Assembly: GCA_020846145.1 (NCBI GenBank)
Contig: JADLEL010000152.1
Span: forward strand, 1-53,307
From: Pirellulales bacterium
GTDB lineage: Bacteria > Planctomycetota > Planctomycetia > Pirellulales > Thermoguttaceae
Length of the DNA stretch: 53,307 bases
Direction of reading: 5' to 3'
The notes below the pieces were generated by a model, which searched no databases, was not told where the DNA came from, and saw only the letters and a program-made list of their open reading frames with translations. A program made the position numbers and the translations under genes. The stretch's first letter is position 1. The number at the start of each line of letters is the position of its first letter. This document shows positions 34,717-44,396 of the stretch, in pieces.

Positions 34717-36585
34717 ATGAAACGGCTCCAAAAATGGACCCTCGCGACATTATTGACGTTCCTTTGCGGTTGCACCTGGTTCGGGGGCAAAAACATGCGG
34801 TCGCAAAGCCCCGACGATAAATCGACCGCGAAAAAGCACCGTTTGGTCGGCGATTTGGCCGTGCCTTACGGACTGTACCCGGTCCGCGTGGAAGCCATCG
34901 GCTTCGTAACGGGATTAAAGGGGACGGGAAGCGATCCCGCCCCCTCCCCGCAACGGACCGAACTCATCGATGAAATGCGCACCCGGGGAGTCGCCAATCC
35001 CAGCGCGGTACTCGCCACGAACAACACCTCGCTCGTTTTGGTGCAGGCGGTATTGCGGCCGGGCATACAGAAAGGGGAGCGGTTCGACCTCGAATTTCGC
35101 GTCCCCTCGCAAAGCGACACCACCAGCCTCCGCGGCGGATACCTGCTCGAAACTCGCCTCCGCGAGTTGGGCGCCATGGCGGACGGCCGGTATCACGAAG
35201 GATCCGTCTTGGCCCTCGCCGAAGGGCCGCTGTTGGTCGATCCTTCGGCCGATCCCAAAAAGGACCGCATCATGTCCACCCGCGGAAGAGTGCTCGGCGC
35301 GGGCGTCGCGCTCAAATCGCGGCCGCTTGGTTTAGTGCTTAAAAAGGGGCAGCAAACCATCATGAACAGTTCGCGGGTGCAGAATGCCGTGAACAAACGC
35401 TTCTCCACGTATGAAGGGGGAAACAAAATCGGCGTCGCCAAGGCCCAGACCGAACAATACATCAAATTGGACGTGCATCCGCGCTACAAGGACAACATCA
35501 ACCGCTACGTGCAGGTGGTGCGTTCGATCGCCATCAACGAAACCGACTCCGACCGGCTGAAGCGCATCGCGCGGCTCGAAAAGGAGATTCAGGACCGCGA
35601 CACCGCGGCCGAAGCGGCTTTGCAGCTCGAGGCCTTGAATAAAGACGGCATCCCCCCGCTGTTGAAGGCGCTTGAATCGTCGGATAGAGAAGTGCGGTTT
35701 TACGCGGCCGAAGCGCTGGCGTATCTCGACCGGCACGAGGCGGTGATGCCGTTGAGCGAGGCGGCGCGCGAAGAGCCGGCGTTTCGCATTTTCGCCTTGA
35801 CCGCCTTAAGCGCGATGCAGGACCCCGCCGCTTTCGAGCAATTGAAAGGAATGCTCTCGATGTCGAGCGCGGAAACCCGCTACGGCGCATTCCGCTCGCT
35901 CTGGACGATGAATCCCCACGATCCGTTCGTGCGGGGCGAAGTCTTCGGCGATCGGTTCCATTACCACGTTCTCGACGTGGGCGGACCCGCGATGATCCAC
36001 GTTACCCGCAGCCGCTTGCCCGAACTGGTGTTGTTCGGCAAGGATCAAGAGTTCCTGTTGCCGATCACGGTGAGCGCGGGGAATCAGATCATCGTCAAGA
36101 GCGAAGAGTCGGGCGAGATCACGGTAAGCAAATTCGCCGTCCACGAAGCCGACCAAAAACGCGCCGTCTCGAAGAATGTGGACGAGGTGGTGCGGGCCAT
36201 CGTGGAACTTGGCGGGAGCTATCCCGATGTCGTGCAAGCCTTGCAGGAGGCAAAAGCCGCCGGCGCGCTCGTGAGCCGCTTCGAGGTCGATGCCCTCCCC
36301 CAAGCTGGCCGAAATTACGAACGTAACGCCGAGGGCGACACCGCCAAATCGGGTGGGAACGACTTGCCGTCGGAAAAATCTCGGAAGAAACTTTCCAGTC
36401 CGCTGCCCGCGCTCTTCGACTCGAAAGTATCTGCCGCTAGTTACAAAGAGGGGGATAAATCGAATCACGTCCAGTCTTCCGACTGGAAAGAAGAAGTGAA
36501 AAAGGAAGAAAAGCCCGGTTTCTTTGGTAAAATGAAATGGTGGGGTTCCAAAAAGGAAGAAACCGACGCAGAATCGAATACATAA
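34717..36585 (+). CDS. Lipoprotein with FlgI-like domain and HEAT repeats
   Basis: A 622-residue lipoprotein. The ATG at 34717 (AGGGA upstream) gives MKRLQKWTLATLLTFLCGC, with lipobox Cys19. Residues 40-270 resemble flagellar P-ring protein FlgI: VPYGLYPVRVEAIGFVTGLKGTGSDP, VLVQAVLRPGIQKGERFDLEFRVPS, GGYLLETRLRELGAMADG. Residues 310-400 look like HEAT repeats (IPPLLKALESSDREVRFYAAEALAYL, RIFALTALSAMQDPAAFEQLKGML). A beta-rich domain follows (400-500), then a Lys/Glu/Ser-rich tail. No other flagellar genes are present, so an outer-membrane or peptidoglycan-associated ring outside the flagellum is possible. SMC follows on the same strand. Domain assignment comes from pattern recognition only. 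Confidence 0.82.
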   Translation: MKRLQKWTLATLLTFLCGCTWFGGKNMRSQSPDDKSTAKKHRLVGDLAVPYGLYPVRVEAIGFVTGLKGTGSDPAPSPQRTELIDEMRTRGVANPSAVLATNNTSLVLVQAVLRPGIQKGERFDLEFRVPSQSDTTSLRGGYLLETRLRELGAMADGRYHEGSVLALAEGPLLVDPSADPKKDRIMSTRGRVLGAGVALKSRPLGLVLKKGQQTIMNSSRVQNAVNKRFSTYEGGNKIGVAKAQTEQYIKLDVHPRYKDNINRYVQVVRSIAINETDSDRLKRIARLEKEIQDRDTAAEAALQLEALNKDGIPPLLKALESSDREVRFYAAEALAYLDRHEAVMPLSEAAREEPAFRIFALTALSAMQDPAAFEQLKGMLSMSSAETRYGAFRSLWTMNPHDPFVRGEVFGDRFHYHVLDVGGPAMIHVTRSRLPELVLFGKDQEFLLPITVSAGNQIIVKSEESGEITVSKFAVHEADQKRAVSKNVDEVVRAIVELGGSYPDVVQALQEAKAAGALVSRFEVDALPQAGRNYERNAEGDTAKSGGNDLPSEKSRKKLSSPLPALFDSKVSAASYKEGDKSNHVQSSDWKEEVKKEEKPGFFGKMKWWGSKKEETDAESNT

Positions 36586-36619
36586 CGTCGAGTGGCTTTC
36601 GACCGGCGATTTTTGCAAT

Positions 36620-36686
36620 AGGGTTCAGGGTTCAGGGTTCGGGAAAGCGCGCGTCGCATGATCCCGAACCTAAACCCTGAACCCTA
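36620..36686. repeat. Heptanucleotide repeat, inverted pair
   Basis: Left array: three AGGGTTC units (36620-36640). Right array: GAACCTA, AACCCTG, AACCCTA (36666-36686), its complement. It sits between the FlgI-like stop and the SMC start, 23 bp before the ATG. Confidence 0.87.
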
Positions 36687-36708
36687 ACTTTATTCGACAC
36701 TCCATCCC

Positions 36709-39700
36709 ATGCTCAATGCGCTCGAACTCGTCGGTTTCAAGAGCTTCGCCGACCGCACGCGGTTCGAGTTTCCGCCGGGCATCACCGTGGTCGTCGGGCC
36801 GAACGGCTCCGGCAAATCGAACGTCGTCGATGCCATCAAGTGGGTTTTGGGCGAACAGAGCATCAAAAGCCTCCGCGGCAAGGAAATGGCCGACGTGATC
36901 TTCAACGGCTCCGGCTCGCGCCGCGCAATGAACACCGGCGAAGTTACGCTCACTTTCAACAACGCAAACGGCCTCTTCCCCATCGACAGCGCCGAAGTCC
37001 ACATCACCCGGCGGATCTATCGCAGCGGCGAGGGGGAGTATCTGATCAACCGCAATCCCGCCCGCTTGCGCGACATCCGCGACCTGCTCTCCGGCACCGG
37101 CATGGGCACCCAGGCGTATAGCGTCATCGAGCAGGGCAAAGTCGATGTGCTGCTGCAATCGTCGGCCAAGGACCGCCGCTTGATCTTCGAGGAAGCGGCG
37201 GGCATCAGCCGCTTCAAGATGCGCAAGCTGGAAGCCCAGCGGCGGTTGGAACGCGTCGATCAAAATCTCTTGCGGCTGCACGATATCGTCGATGAGGTCG
37301 AGAACCGGCTCAAGAGCGTCCGCGCCCAGGCCGGCAAGGCCCGACGTTATAAGGAATATGCCGACCGGCTCCAGGAATTGAGGACGCAGGTGGCGATGGT
37401 CGATTGGCGGCGGCTCAGCGAACGGCTCGCGGGCATCGAGGCGGAAATCCTCGCGCGCGCCGACGAGCGCGACGCGGGCGCGGCGGCCGTCGAATCGCTC
37501 GAAGCCCGGCTGCTGGAGATCGACGGCCTGTTGGGCGAAATCATCGAGAATATCCGCACCGCCGAAGCGCGGATCTCCGCCAACCGCGAACGCATCGCGG
37601 CGGCGGAATCCTCCATCGACCACGAACGCGCCCGCTTCCGCGACTTGGAACAGGAGATCGCCCGCCACGGACGGCAATTGGTCGGCATGAGCGCCCGGTC
37701 GGGCGACCTGGAGAAGCAGCTCTCGCTTGCCGCCGAGGAAAAGACCGCCGCCGAGCGGCAGTATCGGCAGATCGCCCGAAATGTGGCCGAGGCCGAGCGC
37801 GGTCTGACCGAAGCGATGGCCGCGCTCGATCGCCTGCGGGGCGAAAGCGAAGAACGCCGCGTCGCCTACATGCGGCAAATGCGGATCTCCGCCGCGCTGG
37901 GCAACGAGAGCGGCGCGCTCGAGGCCCAAGTCGCCGCCGCGGGGGCCGCCGCCGAACGATGCCGCGCGCGGATCGCCGAACTCGACGGCCTCCGCGAACG
38001 GTCGCTCGCCGAATTCGCCCGGTTGCGGCAACGCTGCGATTCGAGCCTCGAAGAAGCCGAGGATCGCCGGCTGCGCCTCGCCGCGGCCGCCGACGAGTTG
38101 AACGGTATGCAGCGGGAACTCGCATTGAAGCAGGAAGAGGCGGCCGCGCTCCGCCGCCGGCAAACCGGGACCGCCGAACGCGCCGCCGTGCTCGAAGACC
38201 TGATGCGCCGGCAAGAGGGCGTCGGGGCGGGCGTGAAGGAAATTCTCGCCCGCTGCCGCGATGCGGCCGAACCCGCGCTCCGCGGCGTGCACGGCCTGGT
38301 GGCCGACCTGATCAACGTCGGCGTCGATCTCGCGCCGCTTGTCGAAATCGCCCTGGGGCAGGCCGCCCAGCACCTCGTCGCCTCGCCCACGCGGGAGTTG
38401 ATCGACTTTCTGCAAATGGAATCCCCGCGGCTCGGCGGCCGGGTCGGAATCCTCTGGTTCGACGAACGGCTTTCCCGGCCCGCGCCGGCCGTCGATCTGC
38501 AGGGCCGGCCGGGAGTGCTCGGACGCGCCGACCGCTTCGTCGAGACGGCCCCGCGATTCGCCCCGCTCGCCGAACGCCTGCTGGGCCGCACTTGGTTCGT
38601 CGAAAAACTGGCCGACGCCTTGCAGTTGCAGGAAAACATCTCCCCGCTCCGGGCGTCGAGCGAAGGTTGGCCGGGAGCGGGGAACCATTTAAACTCTGCG
38701 CGGTCATTGGCGCAGCAAATTTCCCCGGAGGATACTTTTGCCTCATTATTGACCGTTTGCAGTATAAACTTCGTCACCCTTGCCGGCGAATTGCTCGAAG
38801 CCGACGGAACCCTCCACGTCGGCCCTCGCCACACCGCCTCCGGCATCATCTCCCGCCGCAGCGAACTGCGAGCCTTGAAAGCCCAACTGATTGAGATCGA
38901 AAACGCCGCCGCCGAAATCGATGCCGATCTGCACCGCCTGGAAGACGAAATCGCCCGGCGGAAACAGGCTCTCGCATCGCGCCAGGCCGAACATCAACGG
39001 GCAATCGAAGCGATCGCCGAAATGCGCCTTGCCGTCAATACCGCCGAGCAGCGCCGCTTGCAATTGGACGAGCAATTCTCACAACAGCAAACCGAACTCG
39101 ACGCCGCCGGAAAACAGCACGACGACGCCCGCCGGCGGCTGGCCGAGGCGCTGGAACAGCGCCGGCAACTCGATCTCGGCCTGGCCGAGACGGAAAGCCT
39201 GATGGCCCGGTTGAGCGAACAACTCGGCCTGATGGAAAACCAGCGACTCCTCCGCGGCCGCGAAACGACCGAAATCAAAGTCGAACTGGCCAAGTGCGAG
39301 GAACGCCTGCGGAACCTCGACGCGCAACTGCGGCAGCTTGAGGAAAACCGCGAGGAGCGAAGGCGGACCGTCGCCGAAAACCGCGAACTGCTCGCCCAGT
39401 CGAAGCTCCGCGCCGAGGCATCGCAATGGAGCATCCTGCGGGCGGAAGCCGAAATCGCCGAACTCTATCTGCGAAAGGAGAGTTTCGCCTCGCAAACCGT
39501 CGGGCTTTTGGAGAATCGGGAATCGCTTCAATCGCAGCGCGTGGAACTCGGCGCGGAAGCCCAGAAAATCCGCGCCAAAATCCGCAAACTGGAGGAAAAA
39601 ATCCACGCCCAGGAATTGGCCGCCGGCGAGGTCCGCCACGAGCGCGGCGGCCTGGCCGACCGGCTCCGCGAAGATTACGGCATCGAACTCGCCGAACTCG

Positions 39701-40458
39701 AGCACGATCCGAGCATCGAGGAACGGCACGAGCGCGAAGCCGTGCAGCGGGAAATCGACGATTTGCGGCGGAAACTCAACTACCTGGGCAACGTGAACCT
39801 CGAAGCGCTCGAGGAACTCGAACAACTCGAATCCCGATACAACAACCTTGCCGAACAGTACCGCGATCTGGCCGACGCGAAAAACGCGCTCGAAAAAATC
39901 ATCGAAAAAATCAACGCCGACAGCCGCCGGCTGTTCGCCGAAACCCTGGACACCGTTCGCGGCCACTTCCAGCAGTTGTTCCGCGACCTGTTCGGCGGCG
40001 GCCAGGCCGATATCGTCATGGAAGAGGGCGTCGATATTCTCGACAGCGGCATCGAGATCGTCGCCCGGCCGCCGGGCAAGGAGCCGCGGAACATCTCGCT
40101 CTTAAGCGGCGGCGAAAAGACGCTCACTTGCGTCGCGCTGTTGTTGGCCATCTTTCGCAGCCGGCCCAGTCCTTTCTGCGTGCTCGACGAAGTCGATGCC
40201 GCGCTCGACGAGGCCAATATCGACCGCTTCACCAAGGTCCTTCAAGACTTCCTCGCGTGGACGCAGTTCATCATCGTTACGCACTCCAAAAAAACCATGA
40301 CTTGCGCCAATTCCATCTACGGCGTAACGATGCAGGAATCGGGCGTCTCCAAACAAGTCTCCGTCTGCTTCGAGGATGTCAGCGAAGACGGCCATATCCG
40401 CGCCGAACGGCTGAACGAAGAAGGCGCGGCGCAGGAAGAAAAAGAAGATGCCGCGTGA
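36709..40458 (+). CDS. smc: Chromosome segregation ATPase SMC
   Basis: A 1249-residue condensin subunit that organises and helps segregate the chromosome as a dimer with ScpA/ScpB. The N-terminal head opens with [20 protein letters not shown] and has Walker [10 protein letters not shown] (30-38). Long coiled coils (about 170-510 and 700-1080) surround a hinge (about 515-690). The C-terminal head carries the LLSGGEK signature (about 1131) and Walker [16 protein letters not shown] (about 1155-1170). The start ATG at 36709 fits the family; no Shine-Dalgarno is seen. Before [14 protein letters not shown] there are about 30 residues ([25 protein letters not shown]) that are unusual in composition and could be an insertion. 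Confidence 0.97.
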   Translation: MLNALELVGFKSFADRTRFEFPPGITVVVGPNGSGKSNVVDAIKWVLGEQSIKSLRGKEMADVIFNGSGSRRAMNTGEVTLTFNNANGLFPIDSAEVHITRRIYRSGEGEYLINRNPARLRDIRDLLSGTGMGTQAYSVIEQGKVDVLLQSSAKDRRLIFEEAAGISRFKMRKLEAQRRLERVDQNLLRLHDIVDEVENRLKSVRAQAGKARRYKEYADRLQELRTQVAMVDWRRLSERLAGIEAEILARADERDAGAAAVESLEARLLEIDGLLGEIIENIRTAEARISANRERIAAAESSIDHERARFRDLEQEIARHGRQLVGMSARSGDLEKQLSLAAEEKTAAERQYRQIARNVAEAERGLTEAMAALDRLRGESEERRVAYMRQMRISAALGNESGALEAQVAAAGAAAERCRARIAELDGLRERSLAEFARLRQRCDSSLEEAEDRRLRLAAAADELNGMQRELALKQEEAAALRRRQTGTAERAAVLEDLMRRQEGVGAGVKEILARCRDAAEPALRGVHGLVADLINVGVDLAPLVEIALGQAAQHLVASPTRELIDFLQMESPRLGGRVGILWFDERLSRPAPAVDLQGRPGVLGRADRFVETAPRFAPLAERLLGRTWFVEKLADALQLQENISPLRASSEGWPGAGNHLNSARSLAQQISPEDTFASLLTVCSINFVTLAGELLEADGTLHVGPRHTASGIISRRSELRALKAQLIEIENAAAEIDADLHRLEDEIARRKQALASRQAEHQRAIEAIAEMRLAVNTAEQRRLQLDEQFSQQQTELDAAGKQHDDARRRLAEALEQRRQLDLGLAETESLMARLSEQLGLMENQRLLRGRETTEIKVELAKCEERLRNLDAQLRQLEENREERRRTVAENRELLAQSKLRAEASQWSILRAEAEIAELYLRKESFASQTVGLLENRESLQSQRVELGAEAQKIRAKIRKLEEKIHAQELAAGEVRHERGGLADRLREDYGIELAELEHDPSIEERHEREAVQREIDDLRRKLNYLGNVNLEALEELEQLESRYNNLAEQYRDLADAKNALEKIIEKINADSRRLFAETLDTVRGHFQQLFRDLFGGGQADIVMEEGVDILDSGIEIVARPPGKEPRNISLLSGGEKTLTCVALLLAIFRSRPSPFCVLDEVDAALDEANIDRFTKVLQDFLAWTQFIIVTHSKKTMTCANSIYGVTMQESGVSKQVSVCFEDVSEDGHIRAERLNEEGAAQEEKEDAA

Positions 40459-40522
40459 GGATGTGAACCGCCTCGGAGACGTCGTCAGGATGTTCAAGAG
40501 ACGTTTTGGACGGCCTCAATCC

Positions 40523-40618
40523 GCATTATTCATAAAAGCGATTTGTAGAAGCGGCATCTTGCCGCTTTTTGCCTAAAATGCGGCAGGATGCCGCATCTAC
40601 GATGTTTATGAATAATCC
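40523..40618. repeat. 95-bp hairpin element, copy 2
   Basis: Nearly identical to 5403-5497 and in the same orientation. Here the ends match better (GCATTATTCATAAA and TTTATGAATAATCC). It lies in the 198-bp gap between convergent genes, SMC and the M32 carboxypeptidase. The hairpin may act as a bidirectional transcription barrier. Confidence 0.85.
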
Positions 40619-40656
40619 CGGTTAACGAGCGGTTTGCGCAGTTCAATTTCCAGGCA

Positions 40657-42174
40657 TCACACTCCATACAACTCCCCGAACTTCCCCCGCAAATGCCGCA
40701 TCAGCGGCTCGTGCGAGAGCGGCTTTCCCGTTACCCGCTCGACCAACTCGGCGGCCGTGTAGCACTGGCCGTGGCGGTGGATGTTCGCGCGGAGCCAATC
40801 CAATAGCGGCCTGAATTCGCCGCGGGCGAACATCGCGTCCAGATCGCCGAGCTCCTTTCGCGCCTGCTCGAAATACTGCGCGGCGTAAAGATTCCCGAGC
40901 GAATATGTCGGAAAATAACCGAAAAGCCCCGCGCTCCAGTGGACGTCCTGCAACACGCCGTCGGCGTCGGTCGGCGAACCGACGCCGAGATATTGTCGAT
41001 ATCTGTCTCGCCACGCCTCCGCCGCGTCGGCCGCCGCCAGTTTCCCGTCGAGCAAATCCTGCTCCAACTCGAAGCGGATCAGAATGTGCAGGTTGTACGT
41101 CGCCTCGTCGGCCTCGATGCGAACGAGCGAAGGCCGCACGTCGTTTACCGCGAAATAGAAATCATCGAGCGAAACGCCGTCCAGGGCCTGCGGGAACTGT
41201 TTTTTGGCTTCCGGATAGAAAAACTTCCAAAAGCTTTTACTCCGCCCGACCAGATTCTCCCACATTCGCGATTGCGACTCGTGAACGCCCAGGGAGATCG
41301 CTTCGCCCGTGGGCAGGCCGTAGTTCTCGGCCGGCAGGCCCTGCTCGTACATTCCGTGCCCCGCCTCGTGCAGGGTGCCGAAAAACGCCGCCGGGAAAAA
41401 GTCCTCGTGGTAGCGCGTGGTGATGCGGCAATCGCGCGGTCCGAGCGTCGTGCAAAACGGATGCGCCGTTACATCGACCCGGCCGGCTTCGAAATCGAAT
41501 CCGATCGCGGCGGCCGCCAACTTGCCGAACGCCTCCTGCTGCGCGACCGGAAACGGCCGCTTGAGAATTTCCGTCTTCGGCCGCTTCGCGGAAGCCCCGA
41601 TCGCCGCCACCAGCGGCACGAGCTGCTCGCGCAGATCCCTTAGCGCCCGGCGGATGTTCGCCGTCCGTTCGTCCGGCTCGAAATCGTCGAGCAAGGCGTC
41701 GTAAGGGCAATCGGCGTAGCCCAGCGCTTCGGCTTGCTGCTTTTTCAGGTCGATCGTTTTTTCCAGCAGCGGCCGGAACATCCCAAAATTATTTTGCTTC
41801 CGCGCTTCCTGCCAGGCATGCTGGCCGAGCACCGCCGTCCGGGCGAGTTCCTCGACCAAGCTTTGCGGCAACTTGATTTTTTTGTCCCGCTGGTGCTTGA
41901 GCCGGCGAACGACCACCGCCGCGTCGCTCGCCGGATCGACGGCAAGCGGACTTTCGGCCAGCGCGGCCAGCGAATCGCCGAACTTCGCGTCGATCCACCG
42001 TTCGTGCATCATCCCGGCGAGATACGTGCATTCCTCGGCGCGATACTCGCTCCCCGCCGCGGGCAGATACACCCGCTCGTCCCACTCCAGAAGCGCGGAG
42101 ATCGACGTCAGCATCGCCGCCCGCCGGGCGTGATGGCAAACGTCGTCGAAGAGCCGTTCGAAGTTCTGAGACAT
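40657..42174 (-). CDS. M32 family metallocarboxypeptidase
   Basis: A 505-residue cytosolic zinc carboxypeptidase of the Taq carboxypeptidase family, which removes C-terminal residues from peptides. Zinc ligands and base lie in HEAGHGMYEQG (His269, Glu270, His273), with the third-ligand region HESQSRMWEN about 30 residues on. Other M32 motifs are HPFCTTLGPRDCRITTRY, IRFELEQDLLDG and the C-terminal HGQCYTAAELVERVTG. Length is typical. Start ATG 42174 matches the family although no ribosome-binding site is obvious. It stands alone between two repeat elements. Confidence 0.95.
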   Translation of the reverse strand: MSQNFERLFDDVCHHARRAAMLTSISALLEWDERVYLPAAGSEYRAEECTYLAGMMHERWIDAKFGDSLAALAESPLAVDPASDAAVVVRRLKHQRDKKIKLPQSLVEELARTAVLGQHAWQEARKQNNFGMFRPLLEKTIDLKKQQAEALGYADCPYDALLDDFEPDERTANIRRALRDLREQLVPLVAAIGASAKRPKTEILKRPFPVAQQEAFGKLAAAAIGFDFEAGRVDVTAHPFCTTLGPRDCRITTRYHEDFFPAAFFGTLHEAGHGMYEQGLPAENYGLPTGEAISLGVHESQSRMWENLVGRSKSFWKFFYPEAKKQFPQALDGVSLDDFYFAVNDVRPSLVRIEADEATYNLHILIRFELEQDLLDGKLAAADAAEAWRDRYRQYLGVGSPTDADGVLQDVHWSAGLFGYFPTYSLGNLYAAQYFEQARKELGDLDAMFARGEFRPLLDWLRANIHRHGQCYTAAELVERVTGKPLSHEPLMRHLRGKFGELYGV

Positions 42175-42213
42175 GATTTTTTGTTAGGTTATAAGAGGAC
42201 GTAGATCGGGCTG

Positions 42214-42314
42214 AGAGGTTGTGAAAAAATTGGGACAGGCACCTCATGACTCCCATTCTTCGGCGGATTTCCAGCAACTCGGTTCGGAGCCAGTCCCATT
42301 TTTTCACAACCTCT
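42214..42314. repeat. 101-bp palindromic element with AGAGGTTGTG ends
   Basis: The outer 10 bp are a perfect inverted repeat (AGAGGTTGTG and CACAACCTCT). The complementarity continues inward (AAAAAAT-GGGAC against GTCCCATTTTTT), giving a long hairpin with a 50-nt interior. It lies 40 bp upstream of the carboxypeptidase ATG. Only one copy in the window; no target duplication seen. Confidence 0.8.
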
Positions 42315-42934
42315 GCGCCTACCATGAATACTCTGAGTCATTGCAGGAGTCCGAGCCAATCATAACAGCATAGAGACTTTTTCTTGAGTTGCCAGTGTAG
42401 GGTGGGCTTCGCCCACCATGATATAAAACAATCCTACAGAGGGGGTTATTTTCCTTTTCAAATCACGCATATTACCCATTTATTGATATCTTAAAGTAAT
42501 TTGCCAATAAATTCTTCCGTCCCCTTGTAATCGAAAAACATCTTGCTATCTTAGCGGCACTAACGGAAAAGTTTGTGCACACCCCCCATTTTGCTAAGCC
42601 TTGGCCCGCCAAGGAGAAAGCAAAGGGTGGTCGGCGTGGCATGAGGGAAGTCATCCTCGGCTTGCCTCATGTCGCGGGAGTGGAACGGAAGTCCCTCCTC
42701 CCTGCCACAAACTCCCACCTACCAGCGCATTCCCGACGGAGGAACTCGCCGCTGTTTCCATATCGAGGAAGAGTATTACTCCCAGGGATCGGGAAAAACC
42801 GTGCGATGCCAATTTGTCTGATTCCCTGCGCGCGTCAAAGGGGACAGTCCCATTTTCGTTGACCGAAAATCGGGACAGTCCCTATTTCACCCGGCTAATT
42901 TGCCAGGATCGAAACCGATCCCCAACCCCCCTTA
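42315..42934. other. Intergenic region with repeat fragments
   Basis: 620 bp without a convincing gene. It holds a perfect hairpin GGTGGGC-TTC-GCCCACC (42401-42417) and a partial copy of the 205-bp element's inner hairpin at 42840-42882. Several frames are open, but their translations lack protein character. Confidence 0.6.
42840..42882. repeat. Partial inner hairpin of the 205-bp element
   Basis: GGGGACAGTCCCATTTTCG, a 4-nt spacer and CGAAAATCGGGACAGTCCC: the inner hairpin of the MITE without its loop or terminal repeats. This shows that the hairpin module can exist apart from the transposable ends, as a remnant or as an independent REP-like unit. Confidence 0.75.
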
Positions 42935-43501
42935 ATGGAGATGCTAAACGTGCTAACGACATTAACATTCTGTGCGAGTTTATTGCTCCCTCTGGCCGAA
43001 ACGGAGAAGGCCGCGGAAAAAACGTCCACCGCCCCGGCCGCGAAAACCGAGAACACCGTCCCGACCGAGATCAAGTCCAACAAACCGGCCGTCAAGACCG
43101 AAGACAACGCCTTGGCCGAGAAGAAAGCGGAGAAGACCGCCAAACCCAAGCAAGACGAAGATAAAGAACTGCTCGCCATCGAAGCGAACGTAGTATCCTA
43201 CACGAACAACGAGCGGGCGAGATATGGCCTACCCCCCCTCGAAGTCGATAAGCAACTTATGAGTACCGCCCGGGAGCATTGCTCCTGGATGACCTGGAAC
43301 CGGATTTTCCAGCACACCCGCCGGTCCGTTGCCGAGAACATCGCCATGGGCCAGCCCAGCAGCCGGGACGTCGTCCGCTCGTGGATGAACTCCTCCGGCC
43401 ATCGCGCGAACATCTTGAATCCGAACCATCGCCGCATCGGCGTCGGCGCGTACCGCACCGAAGGCGGCACGATCTATTGGGTGCAGCAGTTCTCCCGATG
43501 A
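42935..43501 (+). CDS. Secreted CAP (SCP/YkwD-like) domain protein
   Basis: A 188-residue protein with an N-terminal hydrophobic stretch (LNVLTTLTFCASLLLPLA), a Lys/Ala/Glu/Thr-rich linker (residues 22-75) and a CAP domain: VVSYTNNERARYGLPPLEVDKQLMSTAREHCSWMTWN, then HTRRSVAENIAMG, VVRSWMNSSGHRANILNPNHRRIGVGAYRTEGG and YWVQQF. The CAP cavity residues His and Glu are present. Bacterial CAP proteins are secreted with mostly unknown roles. Two ATGs (42935, 42941) are possible; I use the first. Neither has a good ribosome-binding site. Confidence 0.88.
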   Translation: MEMLNVLTTLTFCASLLLPLAETEKAAEKTSTAPAAKTENTVPTEIKSNKPAVKTEDNALAEKKAEKTAKPKQDEDKELLAIEANVVSYTNNERARYGLPPLEVDKQLMSTAREHCSWMTWNRIFQHTRRSVAENIAMGQPSSRDVVRSWMNSSGHRANILNPNHRRIGVGAYRTEGGTIYWVQQFSR

Positions 43502-43616
43502 TCTTCGACTCCTTGGGATGGCGGTTGTACTGCCATCCCCTGAAAAATTGTAGGGGGGATAAGGAGCGACATTACAACTGTCGCCCCAACGGTCTCGCTT
43601 TATAATTGGCCGCCAA

Positions 43617-43668
43617 TAAAAAACCCTCCATCCGTTCCGATGAACGCCATCGGATCTGATGGAGGGTA
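43617..43668 (-). terminator. Strong intrinsic terminator without an assigned gene
   Basis: ACCCTCCATC (43623-43632) pairs with GATGGAGGGT (43658-43667), with a second inner stem TCCGATG/CATCGGA. On the minus strand it is followed by T6. It fits a transcript coming from higher coordinates, where no minus-strand protein gene lies before 45101. Confidence 0.75.
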
Positions 43669-43815
43669 CGCGCCTGTCGGAGGTGCTCCTCGAATTCGTT
43701 TTGCCGCCCCAAACCCGGCCCGGCCGAAAATACGGAGGCGCTCCCTCATCCTTGCGGCCAATCGCAATTGACCGTCACGGATTCACGGCAGCCGGCTCCG
43801 TATTTCGGCCCGATT
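43617..43815 (-). ncRNA. Candidate structured RNA with its own terminator
   Basis: Read on the minus strand, a long stem (43796-43810 against 43722-43737, about 15 bp with one bulge) encloses a perfect 7-bp hairpin with a TGCG loop (43756-43773). About 55 nt later comes a strong intrinsic terminator: 10-bp stem 43658-43667 against 43623-43632, extended inward, then T6. No protein-coding frame upstream on this strand could own the terminator. The shape (long closed stem plus terminator, about 200 nt) recalls 6S-like RNAs, but I see no diagnostic 6S sequence. The 5' end is unknown. Confidence 0.4.
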
Positions 43816-43859
43816 CCCGTTCCTTCGTAGGACAAGTTTCCAACCTGTCGTCGGAAGTA

Positions 43860-44064
43860 GTAACCGTTCACAGGGGACTGTCCCGATTTTCGCGGCGCAG
43901 AAGATGATGGTGCCGTAAAAATGCTCAATCGCCGCGAAAATGGGACTGTCCCCCTCGCACCGCGGGAAGGGGACAGGTCCATGTTTTCGGCCTATCGTTT
44001 ATCCGCAAAATACGTTATCCCACCGAAAAATGGACCAGTCCCCGACCGGGGCGTGAACGCTTAC
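43860..44064 (+). mobile_element. 205-bp IS66-type MITE, copy C
   Basis: Ends GTAACCGTTCAC and GTGAACGCTTAC. A perfect 8-bp target duplication CGGAAGTA flanks it (43852-43859 and 44065-44072). It is inserted between two inverted GTAGGACAGG-type palindromes (43827-43849 and 44090-44112). It has the same orientation as copy A. Confidence 0.92.
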
Positions 44065-44238
44065 CGGAAGTAAAACAGATTCATCAAAAGACAGGTTGGA
44101 AACCTGTCCTACATGTGAATCGCGCTCGAAAAGCGGCACCGCTTGAAAAGCGTTCTCGTCTATTTGAAAGTATAGCTCAAAAAAATCGCGGGGCGGGGAA
44201 TCTGGAAATAATTCCCGGAAATGATTATTTTATTAAGA

Positions 44239-44387
44239 GGGGACAGGATACAGGGGACAGGGGACAGGGGACAGGATTTTAGAATTTGGGCACGGGGAAC
44301 TCTTGATTTCGAGCCTCTGAATCCCCAATCCCATTCCCTGTCCCCTGTATCCTGTATCCTGTCCCCTGTATCCTGTCCCCTGTATTC
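44239..44387. repeat. Heptanucleotide repeat, inverted pair
   Basis: Left array (44239-44273): GGGGACA, GGATACA, then three GGGGACA. Right array (44339-44387): seven units of TGTCCCC, TGTATCC or TGTATTC, the complement of the left. The right array ends 9 nt before the phosphodiesterase ATG. Confidence 0.92.
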
Positions 44388-44396
44388 CGCCCTATC

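Larger units (their letters stand above)
43502..44396. other. Repeat-rich intergenic region
   Basis: 895 bp holding, in order, a terminator hairpin, a candidate structured RNA, the 205-bp MITE copy C nested in a GTAGGACAGG palindrome pair, and an inverted pair of heptamer arrays. No convincing protein gene. Confidence 0.65.

Noticed and set aside
34717..36585. Call as flagellar P-ring protein flgI
   Set aside because: The protein is a lipoprotein with HEAT repeats and extra domains, and no flagellar genes are nearby. Only the domain resemblance is kept.
42601..43164. 187-codon plus-strand frame before the CAP gene
   Set aside because: It overlaps repeat fragments and the CAP gene in another frame, and its Arg/Pro-rich translation has no family features.
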